Assembly (NCBI GenBank): GCA_961205875.1
Contig: OY540820.1
Coordinates: 2,232,001 to 2,296,000 of the forward strand
DNA length: 64,000 nucleotides
From: Sialis fuliginosa
Taxonomy: Eukaryota > Arthropoda > Insecta > Megaloptera > Sialidae
Direction of reading: 5' to 3'
Shown here piece by piece: positions 13,646 to 28,142 of the stretch. The notes beneath the pieces are model-generated. The model made no database searches and was not told the origin of the DNA. It worked only from the letters and a program-made list of their open reading frames with translations. Every line of letters begins with the position of its first letter. The first letter of the stretch is position 1. Made by a program: the position numbers and the translations under genes.

Positions 13646-15120
13646 AAACATAAAATTAAACATAAATTTAAACATAAATTTAAACATAAATTTAAACATA
13701 AACTAAAACATAAACTTAAAAATAAATTTAAACATAAATTTAAACATAAATTTAAACTTAAATTTAAACATAAATTTAAACATAAAATTAAACATAAGTT
13801 TAAACATAAATTTAAACATAAATTTAAACATAAATTTGAACATAAATTTAAACATTAATTTAAACATAAATTCAAACATAAATTTAAACATAAATTTAAA
13901 CATAAAATTAAACATAAGTTTAAACATAAATTTAAACATAAATTTAAACATAAATTTAAACATAAATTTAAATATAAATTTAAACATAAATTTAAACATA
14001 AATTAAAACATAAATTAAAACATTAATTTAAACATAAATTAAAACATAAACTAAAACATAATTTTAAACATAAATTTAAACATAAAATTAAACATAAATT
14101 TAAACATATATTAAAACATAAATTTAAACATAAATTAAAACATAAACTTAAACATAAATTTAAACATAAATTTAACCATAAATTTAAACATAAATTTAAA
14201 CATAAATTAAAACATAAATTTAAACATAAATTTAAACATAAAATTAAAACATAAATTTAAACATAAATTTGAACTTAAATTTAAACATAAATTTAAACAT
14301 TACTTTAAACATAAATTAAAATATAAATTTAAACATAAATTTAAACATAAATTTAAACATAAATTTAAACATAAAATTTAAACATAAATTTAAACATAAA
14401 TTTGAACTTAAATTTTAACATAAATTAAAACATGAATTAAAACATAAACTTAGACATAAATTTATACATAAATTTAAACATAAATTTAAACATAAATTTA
14501 AACATAAGTTTAAACATAAATTTAAACATAAATTTAAACTTAAATTTAAACATAAATTAAAACATGAATTAAAACATAAACTTAGACATAAATTTATACA
14601 TAATTTTAAACATAAATTTAAACATAAATTTAAACATAATTTAAACATAAATTTAAACATAAATTTATACTTAAATTTAAACATAAATTTAAACATTAAT
14701 TTAAACATAAATTTAAACATAAATTTAAACATAAATTTAAACATAAAATTAAACATAAATTTAAACATAAATTTAAACATAAATTAAAACATAAACTTAA
14801 ACATAAATTTAAACTTAAATTTTAACATAAATTTAAACATAAATTTAAACATAAATTAAAACATAAATTTAAACTTAAATTTAAACATAAATTTAAACAT
14901 AAATTTAAACATAAATTTAAACATAAATTTAAACATAAATTTAAACATAAATTAAAACATAAATTAAAACATAAATTTAATCTTAAATTTAAACATATAT
15001 TTAAACATAAATTTAAACATAAAATTAAACATAAGTTTAAACATAAATTTAAACATAAATTTAAACATAAATTAGAACATAAATTTAAACTTAAATTTAA
15101 ACATAAATTTAAACATAAAT
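13646..15120 (+). repeat. Dodecamer satellite block 5
   Basis: A shorter block with AACTAAAACATAAACTTAAAAAT near 13,703, absent from blocks 3 and 4. The AATTCAAACAT and CATTACTTTAAA markers follow, then AACATAATTTAAAC near 14,634. No gene is seen. Confidence 0.92.
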
Positions 15121-15332
15121 GTCAAATCTAGTCGTTTAGACACTAAATTTCCGATAAGTATCCAAAAACTGATGGAATTAATTTAATATAATTTGATCTG
15201 ATTGTTATGGTACGAATCGAGACGTTTATTGTCAAAATACACCGATTTAATACAAATCGAGTCGATTTGCAGATGTTATATGTTTATTTACGTGTATGAT
15301 TTAGTTTATGTTTAATCTATTGCTTATGCATG
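15121..15332 (+). repeat. Satellite anchor copy 6
   Basis: Full anchor, A subfamily, palindrome intact. Confidence 0.93.
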
Positions 15333-15917
15333 TTTATTTTTATGTTTATGTTTATGTTTATGTTTATGTTTATGTTTATGTTTATGTTTATGTTTATGTT
15401 TATGTTTATGTTTGTGTTTATGTTTATGTTTATGTTTATGTTTATGTTTATGTTTATGTTTATGTTTATGTTTATGTTTATGTTTATGTTTATGTTTATG
15501 TTTATGTTTATGTTTATGTTTATGTTTATGTTTATGTTTATGTTTATGTTTATGTTTATGTTTATGTTTATGTTTATGTTTATGTTTATGTTTATGTTTA
15601 TGTTTATGTTTATGTTTATGTTTATGTTTATGTTTATGTTTATGTTTATGTTTATGTTTATGTTTATGTTTATGTTTATGTTTATGTTTATGTTTATGTT
15701 TATGTTTATGTTTATGTTTATGTTTATGTTTATGTTTATGTTTATGTTTATGTTTATGTTTATGTTTATGTTTATGTTTATGTTTATGTTTATGTTTATG
15801 TTTATGTTTATGTTTGTGTTTGTGTTTGTGTTTATGTTTATGTTTATGTTTCTGTTTATGTTTCTGTTTATGTTTATGTTTTAATTTAAGTTCAAGTTTA
15901 TGATTAAACATAAACTT
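15333..15917 (+). repeat. Hexamer array 6 (TTTATG)91 plus junction
   Basis: 91 hexamers (15,333-15,878) with the internal TTTGTG at position 14, then three TTTGTG and two TTTCTG. The inverted repeat is at 15,894-15,917. Confidence 0.94.
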
Positions 15918-17404
15918 AAACATAAATTTAAACATAAATTTAAACATAAATTTAAACATAAATTTAAACATAAACTAAAACATAAACTTAAAAATAAATT
16001 TAAACATAAATTTAAACATAAATTTAAACTTAAATTTAAACATAAATTTAAACATAAAATTAAACATAAGTTTAAACATAAATTTAAACATAAATTTAAA
16101 CATAAATTTGAACATAAATTTAAACATTAATTTAAACATAAATTCAAACATAAATTTAAACATAAATTTAAACATAAAATTAAACATAAGTTTAAACATA
16201 AATTTAAACATAAATTTAAACATAAATTTAAACATAAATTTAAACATAAATTTAAACATAAATTTAAACATAAATTAAAACATAAATTAAAACATTAATT
16301 TAAACATAAATTAAAACATAAACTAAAACATAATTTTAAACATAAATTTAAACATAAAATTAAACATAAATTTAAACATATATTTAAACATAAATTTAAA
16401 CATAAATTAAAACATAAACTTAAACATAAATTTAAACATAAATTTAACCATAAATTTAAACATAAATTTAAACATAAATTAAAACATAAATTTAAACATA
16501 AATTTAAACATAAAATTAAAACATAAATTTAAACATAAATTTGAACTTAAATTTAAACATAAATTTAAACATTACTTTAAACATAAATTAAAATATAAAT
16601 TTAAACATAAATTTAAACATAAATTTAAACATAAATTTAAACATAAAATTTAAACATAAATTTAAACATAAATTTGAACTTAAATTTTAACATAAATTAA
16701 AACATGAATTAAAACATAAACTTAGACATAAATTTATACATAAATTTAAACATAAATTTAAACATAAATTTAAACATAAGTTTAAACATAAATTTAAACA
16801 TAAATTTAAACTTAAATTTAAACATAAATTATAACATGAATTAAAACATAAACTTAGACATAAATTTATACATAATTTTAAACATAAATTTAAACATAAA
16901 TTTAAACATAATTTAAACATAAATTTAAACATAAATTTATACTTAAATTTAAACATAAATTTAAACATTAATTTAAACATAAATTTAAACATAAATTTAA
17001 ACATAAATTTAAACATAAAATTAAACATAAATTTAAACATAAATTTAAACATAAATTAAAACATAAACTTAAACATAAATTTAAACTTAAATTTAAACAT
17101 AAATTTAAACATAAATTTAAACATAAATTTAAACATAAATTAAAACATAAATTTAAACTTAAATTTAAACATAAATTTAAACATAAATTTAAACATAAAT
17201 TTAAACATAAATTTAAACATAAATTTAAACATAAATTAAAACATAAATTAAAACATAAATTTAAACTTAATTTTAAACATATATTTAAACATAAATTTAA
17301 ACATAAAATTAAACATAAGTTTAAACATAAATTTAAACATAAATTTAAACATAAATTAGAACATAAATTTAAACTTAAATTTAAACATAAATTTAAACAT
17401 AAAT
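15918..17404 (+). repeat. Dodecamer satellite block 6
   Basis: Matches block 5 closely at a spacing of ~2,272 bp, with local changes such as CATAAATTATAACATGAATT near 16,825 in place of the usual AATTAAAACATGAATT. Confidence 0.92.
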
Positions 17405-17616
17405 GTCAAATCTAGTCGTTTAGACACTAAATTTCCGATAAGTATCCAAAAACTGATGGAATTAATTTAATATAATTTGATCTGATTGTTATGGTACGAA
17501 TCGAGACGTTTATTGTCAAAATACACCGATTTAATACAAATCGAGTCGATTTGCAGATGTTATATGTTTATTTACGTGTATGATTTAGTTTATGTTTAAT
17601 CTATTGCTTATGCATG
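17405..17616 (+). repeat. Satellite anchor copy 7
   Basis: Full anchor, A subfamily, palindrome intact. Confidence 0.93.
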
Positions 17617-18159
17617 TTTATTTTTATGTTTATGTTTATGTTTATGTTTATGTTTATGTTTATGTTTATGTTTATGTTTATGTTTATGTTTATGTTTGTG
17701 TTTATGTTTATGTTTATGTTTATGTTTATGTTTATGTTTATGTTTATGTTTATGTTTATGTTTATGTTTATGTTTATGTTTATGTTTATGTTTATGTTTA
17801 TGTTTATGTTTATGTTTATGTTTATGTTTATGTTTATGTTTATGTTTATGTTTATGTTTATGTTTATGTTTATGTTTATGTTTATGTTTATGTTTATGTT
17901 TATGTTTATGTTTATGTTTATGTTTATGTTTATGTTTATGTTTATGTTTATGTTTATGTTTATGTTTATGTTTATGTTTATGTTTATGTTTATGTTTATG
18001 TTTATGTTTATGTTTATGTTTATGTTTATGTTTATGTTTATGTTTGTGTTTGTGTTTGTGTTTGTGTTTATGTTTATGTTTATGTTTATGTTTCTGTTTA
18101 TGTTTCTGTTTATGTTTATGTTTTAATTTAAGTTCAAGTTTATGATTAAACATAAACTT
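17617..18159 (+). repeat. Hexamer array 7 (TTTATG)84 plus junction
   Basis: 84 hexamers (17,617-18,120), TTTGTG at position 14, four TTTGTG and two TTTCTG at the right. The inverted repeat is at 18,136-18,159. Confidence 0.94.
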
Positions 18160-18998
18160 AAACATAAATTTAAACATAAATTTAAACATAAATTTAAACA
18201 TAAATTTAAACATAAACTAAAACATAAACTTAAAAATAAATTTAAACATAAATTTAAACATAAATTTAAACTTAAATTTAAACATAAATTTAAACATAAA
18301 ATTAAACATAAGTTTAAACATAAATTTAAACATAAATTTAAACATAAATTTGAACATAAATTTAAACATTAATTTAAACATAAATTCAAACATAAATTTA
18401 AACATAAATTTAAACATAAAATTAAACATAAGTTTAAACATAAATTTAAACATAAATTTAAACATAAATTTAAACATAAATTTAAACATAAATTTAAACA
18501 TAAATTTAAACATAAATTAAAACATAAATTAAAACATTAATTTAAACATAAATTAAAACATAAACTAAAACATAATTTTAAACATAAATTTAAACATAAA
18601 ATTAAACATAAATTTAAACATATATTTAAACATAAATTTAAACATAAATTTAAACATAAAATTAAAACATAAATTTAAACATAAATTTGAACTTAAATTT
18701 AAACATAAATTTAAACATTACTTTAAACATAAATTAAAATATAAATTTAAACATAAATTTAAACATAAATTTAAACATAAATTTAAACATAAATTTAAAC
18801 ATAAATTTAAACATAAATTTAAACATAAATTAAAACATAAATTAAAACATAAATTTAAACTTAAATTTAAACATATATTTAAACATAAATTTAAACATAA
18901 AATTAAACATAAGTTTAAACATAAATTTAAACATAAATTTAAACATAAATTAGAACATAAATTTAAACTTAAATTTAAACATAAATTTAAACATTAAT
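18160..18998 (+). repeat. Dodecamer satellite block 7 (shortest)
   Basis: Starts like blocks 5 and 6 but lacks ~650 bp that those contain, so the next anchor follows after only 1,594 bp. This is an internal deletion relative to its neighbours, most simply by unequal exchange. Confidence 0.9.
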
Positions 18999-19210
18999 GT
19001 CAAATCTAGTCGTTTAGACACTAAATTTCCGATAAGTATCCAAAAACTGATGGAATTAATTTAATATAATTTGATCTGATTGTTATGGTACGAATCGAGA
19101 CGTTTATTGTCAAAATACACCGATTTAATACAAATCGAGTCGATTTGCAGATGTTATATGTTTATTTACGTGTATGATTTAGTTTATGTTTAATCTATTG
19201 CTTATGCATG
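18999..19210 (+). repeat. Satellite anchor copy 8
   Basis: Full anchor, A subfamily, preceded by CATTAAT in place of CATAAAT. Confidence 0.93.
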
Positions 19211-19651
19211 TTTATTTTTATGTTTATGTTTATGTTTATGTTTATGTTTATGTTTATGTTTATGTTGGTGTTTGTGTTTATGTTTATGTTTATGTTTATG
19301 TTTATGTTTATGTTTATGTTTATGTTTATGTTTATGTTTATGTTTATGTTTATGTTTATGTTTATGTTTATGTTTATGTTTATGTTTATGTTTATGTTTA
19401 TGTTTATGTTTATGTTTATGTTTATGTTTATGTTTATGTTTATGTTTATGTTTATGTTTATGTTTATGTTTATGTTTATGTTTATGTTTATGTTTATGTT
19501 TATGTTTATGTTTATGTTTATGTTTATGTTTATGTTTATGTTTATGTTTGTGTTTGTGTTTGTGTTTATGTTTATGTTTATGTTTCTGTTTATGTTTCTG
19601 TTTATGTTTATGTTTTAATTTAAGTTCAAGTTTATGATTAAACATAAACTT
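19211..19651 (+). repeat. Hexamer array 8 (TTTATG)67 plus junction
   Basis: 67 hexamers (19,211-19,612). A TTGGTG TTTGTG pair near 19,265 replaces the single internal TTTGTG of neighbouring arrays. The right end has three TTTGTG and two TTTCTG. The inverted repeat is at 19,628-19,651. Confidence 0.94.
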
Positions 19652-21009
19652 AAACATAAATTTAAACATAAATTTAAACATAAATTTAAACATAAATTTA
19701 AACATAAACTAAAACATAAACTTAAAAATAAATTTAAACATAAATTTAAACATAAATTTAAACTTAAATTTAAACATAAATTTAAACATAAATTTAAACT
19801 TAAATTTAAACATAAATTTAAACATAAATTTAAACATAAGTTTAAACATAAATTTAAACATAAATTTAAACATAAATTTAAACATAAATTTAAACATAAA
19901 TTTAAACATAAATTTAAACATAAATTTAAACATAAATTTAAACATAAATTTTAACTAAAATATAAACATAAATTTTAACATAAATTTAAACATAAATTTA
20001 AACATAAATTTAAACATAAATTTTAACTAAAATTTAAACATAAATTTTAACATAAATTTAAACATAAATTTAAACATAAATTTAAACATAAATTTAAACA
20101 TAAATTTAAACCTAAATTTAAACATAAATTTAAACATAAAATTTAACATAAATTTAAACATAAAATTTAAATATAAAATTTAAATATAAATTTAAACATA
20201 AATTTGAACATAAATTTAAACATAAATTTAAACATAAATTTAAACATAAATTTAAACATAAATTTAAACATAAATTTAAACATAAATTTAAACATAAATT
20301 TAAACATAAATTAAAACATAAATTTAAACATAAATTTAAACATAAAATTTAAACATAAATTTAAACATAAATTTAAACATAAATTTGAACTTAAATTTAA
20401 ACATAAATTTAAACATTAATTTAAACATAAATTAAAACATAAATTTAAACATAAATTTAAACATAAATTTAAACATAAATTTAAACATAAAATTTAAACA
20501 TAAATTTAAACATAAGTTTGAACTTAAATTTAAACATAAATTAAAACATAAATTAAAACATAAACTTAGACATAAATTTATACATAAATTTAAACATAAA
20601 TTTAAACATAAATTTAAACATAAAATTTAACATAAATTTAAACATAAATTTAAACATAAAATTAAACATAAGTTTAAACATAAATTTAAACATAAATTTA
20701 AACATAAATTTAAACATAAATTTAAACATAAATTTAAACATAAATTTAAACATAAATTAAAACATAAATTAAAACATAAATTTAAACATAAATTTAAACA
20801 TAAATTAAAACATAAACTAAAACATAATTTTAAACATAAATTTAAACATAAAATTAAACATAAATTTAAACATATATTTAAACATAAATTTAAACATAAA
20901 TTAAAACATAAACTTAAACATAAATTTAAACTTAAATTTAAACATTAATTTAAACATAAATTAGAACATAAATTTAAACTTAAATTTAAACATAAATTTA
21001 AACATAAAT
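19652..21009 (+). repeat. Dodecamer satellite block 8
   Basis: A hybrid: it starts with block-5-type markers (AACTAAAACATAAACTT) and continues with block-3-type markers (AACTAAAAT..., CATAAAATTTAAATAT). This looks like recombination between two unit types. Confidence 0.9.
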
Positions 21010-21193
21010 GTCAAATCTAGTCGTTTAGACACTAAAGTTCCGATAAGTATCCAAAAACTGATGGAATTGATTTAATATAATTTGATCTGATTGTTATGGT
21101 ACGAATCGAGACGTTTATTGTCAAAATACACCGATTTAATACAAATCGAGTCGATTTGCAGATGTTATATGTTTATTTACTTGTATGATTTAG
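21010..21193 (+). repeat. Satellite anchor copy 9 (3'-shortened)
   Basis: 184-bp anchor lacking the last ~28 bp (TAATCTATTGCTTATGCATG region); it passes directly from GATTTAG into the hexamers. It also has CTAAAGTTCC and TTTACTTG variants. The same form recurs exactly 3,222 bp away. Confidence 0.92.
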
Positions 21194-21645
21194 TTTATGT
21201 TTATGTTTATGTTTATGTTTATGTTTATGTTTATGTTTATGTTTATGTTTATGTTTATGTTTATGTTTATGTTTATGTTTATGTTTATGTTTATGTTTAT
21301 GTTTATGTTTATGTTTATGTTTAGTTTATGTTTATGTTTATGTTTATGTTTATGTTTATGTTTATGTTTATGTTTATGTTTATGTTTATGTTTATGTTTA
21401 TGTTTATGTTTATGTTTATGTTTATGTTTATGTTTATGTTTATGTTTATGTTTATGTTTATGTTTATGTTTATGTTTATGTTTATGTTTATGTTTATGTT
21501 TATGTTTATGTTTATGTTTATGTTTATGTTTATGTTTGTGTTTGTGTTTGTGTTTGTGTTTGTGTTTGTGTTTATGTTTATGTTTATGTTTCTGTTTATG
21601 TTTATGTTTTAATTTAAGTTCAAGTTTATGATTAAACATAAACTT
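21194..21645 (+). repeat. Hexamer array 9 (68 copies) plus junction
   Basis: 68 hexamers with a 5-nt TTTAG interruption near 21,320 that shifts the phase, then six TTTGTG and one TTTCTG. The array ends at 21,606; the inverted repeat is at 21,622-21,645. Confidence 0.94.
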
Positions 21646-24231
21646 AAACATAAATTTAAACATAATATTAAACATAAATTTAAACATAAATTTAAACATA
21701 AATTTAAACATAAATTTAAACATAAATTTAAACATAAATTAAAACATAAATTAAAACATAAACTTAAACATAAATTAAAACATAAATTTAAACATAAATT
21801 TAAACATAAATTTAAACATAAATTTAAACATAAATTTTAACATAAATTTAAACATAAATTTAAACATAAATTTAAACATAAATAAAAACATAAATTTAAA
21901 CTTAAATTTAAACATAAATTTAAACATAAATTTAAACATAAATTATAACATAAATTTAAACATAAATTTAAACATAAATTTAAACATAAATTTAAACATA
22001 AAATTTAACATAAATTTAAACATAAAATTTAAACATAAATTTAAACATAAATTTGAACATAAATTTAAACATAAATTTAAACATAAATTTAAACATAAAT
22101 TTAAACATAAATTTAAACATAAATTTAAACATAAATTTAAACATAAATTTAAACATAAATTAAAACATAAATTTAAACATAAATTTAAACATAAAATTTA
22201 AACATAAATTTAAACATAAATTTGAACTAAAATTTAAACATAAATTTAAACATTACTTTAAACATAAATTAAAATATAAATTTAAACATAAATTTAAACA
22301 TAAATTTAAACATAAATTTAAACATAAAATTTAAACATAAATTTAAACATAAATTTGAACTTAAATTTAAACATAAATTAAAACATGAATTAAAACATAA
22401 ACTTAGACATAAATTTATACATAAATTTAAACATAAATTTAAACATAAATTTAAACATAAATTTAAACATAAATTTAAACATAAAATTTAACATAAATTT
22501 AAACATAAAATTTAAACATAAATTTAAACATAAATTTGAAAATAAATTTAAACATAAATTTAAACATAAATTTAAACATAAATTTAAACATAAATTTAAA
22601 CATAAATTTAAACATAAATTTAAACATAAATTTAAACATAAATTAAAACATAAATTTAAACATAAATTTAAACATAAAATTTAAACATAAATTTAAACAT
22701 AAATTTGAACTTAAATTTAAACATAAATTTAAACATTACTTTAAACATAAATTAAAATATAAATTTAAACATAAATTTAAACATAAATTTAAACATAAAT
22801 TTAAACATAAAATTTAAAATAAATTTAAACATAAATTTGAACTTAAATTTAAACATAAATTAAAACATGAATTAAAACATAAACTTAGACATAAATTTAT
22901 ACATAAATTTAAACATAAATTTAAACATAAATTTAAACATAAGTTTAAACATAAATAAAAACATAAATTTAAACTTAAATTTAAACATAAATTTAAACAT
23001 AAATTTAAACATAAATTATAACATAAATTTAAACATAAATTTAAACATAAATTTAAACATAAATTTAAACATAAAATTTAACATAAATTTAAACATAAAA
23101 TTTAAACATAAATTTAAACATAAATTTGAACATAAATTTAAACATAAATTTAAACATAAATTTAAACATAAATTTAAACATAAATTTAAACATAAATTTA
23201 AACATAAATTTAAACATAAATTTAAACATAAATTAAAACATAAATTTAAACATAAATTTAAACATAAAATTTAAACATAAATTTAAACATAAATTTGAAC
23301 TTAAATTTAAACATAAATTTAAACATTACTTTAAACATAAATTAAAATATAAATTTAAACATAAATTTAAACATAAATTTAAACATAAATTTAAACATAA
23401 AATTTAAACATAAATTTAAACATAAATTTGAACTTAAATTTAAACATAAATTAAAACATGAATTAAAACATAAACTTAGACATAAATTTATACATAAATT
23501 TAAACATAAATTTAAACATAAATTTAAACATAAGTTTAAACATAAATTTAAACATAAATTTAAACTTAAATTTAAACATAAATTAAAACATGAATTAAAA
23601 CATAAACTTAGACATAAATTTATACATAAATTTAAACATAAATTTAAACATAAATTTAAACATAAGTTTAAACATAAATTTAAACATAAATTTAAACTTA
23701 AATTTAAACATAAATTTAAACATTAATTTAAACATAAATTTAAACATAAATTTAAACTTAAATTTAAACATAAATTTAAACATAAGTTTAAACATAAATT
23801 TAAACATAAATTTAAACATAAATTTAAACATAAATTTAAACATAAATTTAAACATAAATTTAAACATAAATTAAAACATAAATTAAAACATAAATTTAAA
23901 CATAAATTTAAACATAAATTAAAACATAAACTAAAACATAATTTTAAACATAAATTTAAACATAAAATTAAACATAAATTTAAACATATATTTAAACATA
24001 AATTTAAACATAAATTAAAACATAAACTTAAACATAAATTTAAACTTAAATTTAAATATAAATTTAAACATGAATTAAAACATAAATTTAAACTTAAATT
24101 TAAACATAAATTTAAACATAAATTTAAACATAAAATTAAACATAAGTTTAAACATAAATTTAAACATTAATTTAAACATAAATTAGAACATAAATTTAAA
24201 CTTAAATTTAAACATAAATTTAAACATAAAT
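21646..24231 (+). repeat. Dodecamer satellite block 9
   Basis: A 2.6-kb block with three copies of the ~0.5-0.6 kb composite (CATTACTTTAAA near 22,251, 22,734 and 23,324), the same composite as in block 2. No gene is seen. Confidence 0.92.
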
Positions 24232-24415
24232 GTCAAATCTAGTCGTTTAGACACTAAAGTTCCGATAAGTATCCAAAAACTGATGGAATTGATTTAATAT
24301 AATTTGATCTGATTGTTATGGTACGAATCGAGACGTTTATTGTCAAAATACACCGATTTAATACAAATCGAGTCGATTTGCAGATGTTATATGTTTATTT
24401 ACTTGTATGATTTAG
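24232..24415 (+). repeat. Satellite anchor copy 10 (3'-shortened)
   Basis: Same 184-bp form as copy 9, including CTAAAGTTCC. No difference from copy 9 was seen. Confidence 0.92.
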
Positions 24416-24867
24416 TTTATGTTTATGTTTATGTTTATGTTTATGTTTATGTTTATGTTTATGTTTATGTTTATGTTTATGTTTATGTTTATGTTTATGT
24501 TTATGTTTATGTTTATGTTTATGTTTATGTTTATGTTTATGTTTAGTTTATGTTTATGTTTATGTTTATGTTTATGTTTATGTTTATGTTTATGTTTATG
24601 TTTATGTTTATGTTTATGTTTATGTTTATGTTTATGTTTATGTTTATGTTTATGTTTATGTTTATGTTTATGTTTATGTTTATGTTTATGTTTATGTTTA
24701 TGTTTATGTTTATGTTTATGTTTATGTTTATGTTTATGTTTATGTTTATGTTTATGTTTGTGTTTGTGTTTGTGTTTGTGTTTGTGTTTGTGTTTATGTT
24801 TATGTTTATGTTTCTGTTTATGTTTATGTTTTAATTTAAGTTCAAGTTTATGATTAAACATAAACTT
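24416..24867 (+). repeat. Hexamer array 10 (68 copies) plus junction
   Basis: Identical in length and internal markers to array 9, including the TTTAG phase break near 24,542 and the six terminal TTTGTG. Offset 3,222 bp. Confidence 0.94.
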
Positions 24868-27369
24868 AAACATAAATTTAAACATAATATTAAACATAAA
24901 TTTAAACATAAATTTAAACATAAATTTAAACATAAATTTAAACATAAATTTAAACATAAATTAAAACATAAATTAAAACATAAACTTAAACATAAATTAA
25001 AACATAAATTTAAACATAAATTTAAACATAAATTTAAACATAAATTTAAACATAAATTTTAACATAAATTTAAACATAAATTTAAACATAAATTTAAACA
25101 TAAATAAAAACATAAATTTAAACTTAAATTTAAACATAAATTTAAACATAAATTTAAACATAAATTATAACATAAATTTAAACATAAATTTAAACATAAA
25201 TTTAAACATAAATTTAAACATAAAATTTAACATAAATTTAAACATAAAATTTAAACATAAATTTAAACATAAATTTGAACATAAATTTAAACATAAATTT
25301 AAACATAAATTTAAACATAAATTTAAACATAAATTTAAACATAAATTTAAACATAAATTTAAACATAAATTTAAACATAAATTAAAACATAAATTTAAAC
25401 ATAAATTTAAACATAAAATTTAAACATAAATTTAAACATAAATTTGAACTAAAATTTAAACATAAATTTAAACATTACTTTAAACATAAATTAAAATATA
25501 AATTTAAACATAAATTTAAACATAAATTTAAACATAAATTTAAACATAAAATTTAAACATAAATTTAAACATAAATTTGAACTTAAATTTAAACATAAAT
25601 TAAAACATGAATTAAAACATAAACTTAGACATAAATTTATACATAAATTTAAACATAAATTTAAACATAAATTTAAACATAAAATTTAACATAAATTTAA
25701 ACATAAAATTTAAACATAAATTTAAACATAAATTTGAAAATAAATTTAAACATAAATTTAAACATAAATTTAAACATAAATTTAAACATAAATTTAAACA
25801 TAAATTTAAACATAAATTTAAACATAAATTTAAACATAAATTTAAACATAAATTTAAACATAAATTAAAACATAAATTTAAACATAAATTTAAACATAAA
25901 ATTTAAACATAAATTTAAACATAAATTTGAACTTAAATTTAAACATAAATTTAAACATTACTTTAAACATAAATTAAAATATAAATTTAAACATAAATTT
26001 AAACATAAATTTAAACATAAATTTAAACATAAAATTTAAAATAAATTTAAACATAAATTTGAACTTAAATTTAAACATAAATTAAAACATGAATTAAAAC
26101 ATAAACTTAGACATAAATTTATACATAAATTTAAACATAAATTTAAACATAAATTTAAACATAAGTTTAAACATAAATAAAAACATAAATTTAAACTTAA
26201 ATTTAAACATAAATTTAAACATAAATTTAAACATAAATTATAACATAAATTTAAACATAAATTTAAACATAAATTTAAACATAAATTTAAACATAAAATT
26301 TAACATAAATTTAAACATAAAATTTAAACATAAATTTAAACATAAATTTGAACATAAATTTAAACATAAATTTAAACATAAATTTAAACATAAATTTAAA
26401 CATAAATTTAAACATAAATTTAAACATAAATTTAAACATAAATTTAAACATAAATTAAAACATAAATTTAAACATAAATTTAAACATAAAATTTAAACAT
26501 AAATTTAAACATAAATTTGAACTTAAATTTAAACATAAATTTAAACATTACTTTAAACATAAATTAAAATATAAATTTAAACATAAATTTAAACATAAAT
26601 TTAAACATAAATTTAAACATAAAATTTAAACATAAATTTAAACATAAATTTGAACTTAAATTTAAACATAAATTAAAACATGAATTAAAACATAAACTTA
26701 GACATAAATTTATACATAAATTTAAACATAAATTTAAACATAAATTTAAACATAAGTTTAAACATAAATTTAAACATAAATTTAAACTTAAATTTAAACA
26801 TAAATTAAAACATGAATTAAAACATAAACTTAGACATAAATTTATACATAAATTTAAACATAAATTTAAACATAAATTTAAACATAAGTTTAAACATAAA
26901 TTTAAACATAAATTTAAACTTAAATTTAAACATAAATTTAAACATTAATTTAAACATAAATTTAAACATAAATTTAAACATAAATTTAAACATAAAATTA
27001 AACATAAATTTAAACATAAATTTAAACATAAATTAAAACATAAACTTAAACATAAATTTAAACTTAAATTTAAACATAAATTTAAACATAAATTTAAACT
27101 TAAATTAAAACATAAATTTAAACTTAAATTTAAACATAAATTTAAACATAAATTTAAACATAAATTTAAACATAAATTTAAACATAAATTTAAACATAAA
27201 TTTAAACATAAATTAAAACATAAATTAAAACATAAATTTAAACTTAAATTTAAACATAAATTTAAACATAAATTTAAACATAAAATTAAACATAAGTTTA
27301 AACATAAATTTAAACATTAATTTAAACATAAATTAGAACATAAATTTAAACTTAAATTTAAACATAAAT
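24868..27369 (+). repeat. Dodecamer satellite block 10
   Basis: Left part matches block 9 at +3,222 bp. Right part (from at least 25,920) matches block 2 at +19,679 bp and leads into an anchor of copy-3 type. It is therefore a junction between two levels of duplication. Confidence 0.91.
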
Positions 27370-27581
27370 GTCAAATCTAGTCGTTTAGACACTAAATTTC
27401 CGATAAGTATCCAAAAACTGATGGAATTGATTTAATATAATTTGATCTGATTGTTATGGTACGAATCGAGACGTTTATTGTCAAAATACACCGATTTAAT
27501 ACAAATCGAGTCGATTTGCAGATGTTATATGGTTATTTACGTGTATGATTTAGTTTATGTTTAATCTATTGCTTATGCATG
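27370..27581 (+). repeat. Satellite anchor copy 11
   Basis: Full anchor, G subfamily, with the ATATGGTTATTT change shared only with copy 3. Confidence 0.93.
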
Positions 27582-28142
27582 TTTATATTTATGTTTATGT
27601 TTATGTTTATGTTTATGTTTATGTTTATGTTTATGTTTATGTTTATGTTTATGTTTGTGTTTATGTTTATGTTTATGTTTATGTTTATGTTTATGTTTAT
27701 GTTTATGTTTATGTTTATGTTTATGTTTATGTTTATGTTTATGTTTATGTTTATGTTTATGTTTATGTTTATGTTTATGTTTATGTTTATGTTTATGTTT
27801 ATGTTTATGTTTATGTTTATGTTTATGTTTATGTTTATGTTTATGTTTATGTTTATGTTTATGTTTATGTTTATGTTTTTGTTTATGTTTATGTTTATGT
27901 TTATGTTTATGTTTATGTTTATGTTTATGTTTATGTTTATGTTTATGTTTATGTTTATGTTTATGTTTATGTTTATGTTTATGTTTATGTTTATGTTTAT
28001 GTTTATGTTTATGTTTATGTTTATGTTTATGTTTGTGTTTGTGTTTGTGTTTGTGTTTATGTTTATGTTTATGTTTCTGTTTATGTTTCTGTTTATGTTT
28101 ATGTTTTAATTTAAGTTCAAGTTTATGATTAAACATAAACTT
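27582..28142 (+). repeat. Hexamer array 11 (TTTATG)87 plus junction
   Basis: 87 hexamers (27,582-28,103), same length as array 3 and with the single TTTTTG, but the internal TTTGTG is at position 13 rather than 15. The inverted repeat is at 28,119-28,142. Confidence 0.94.
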
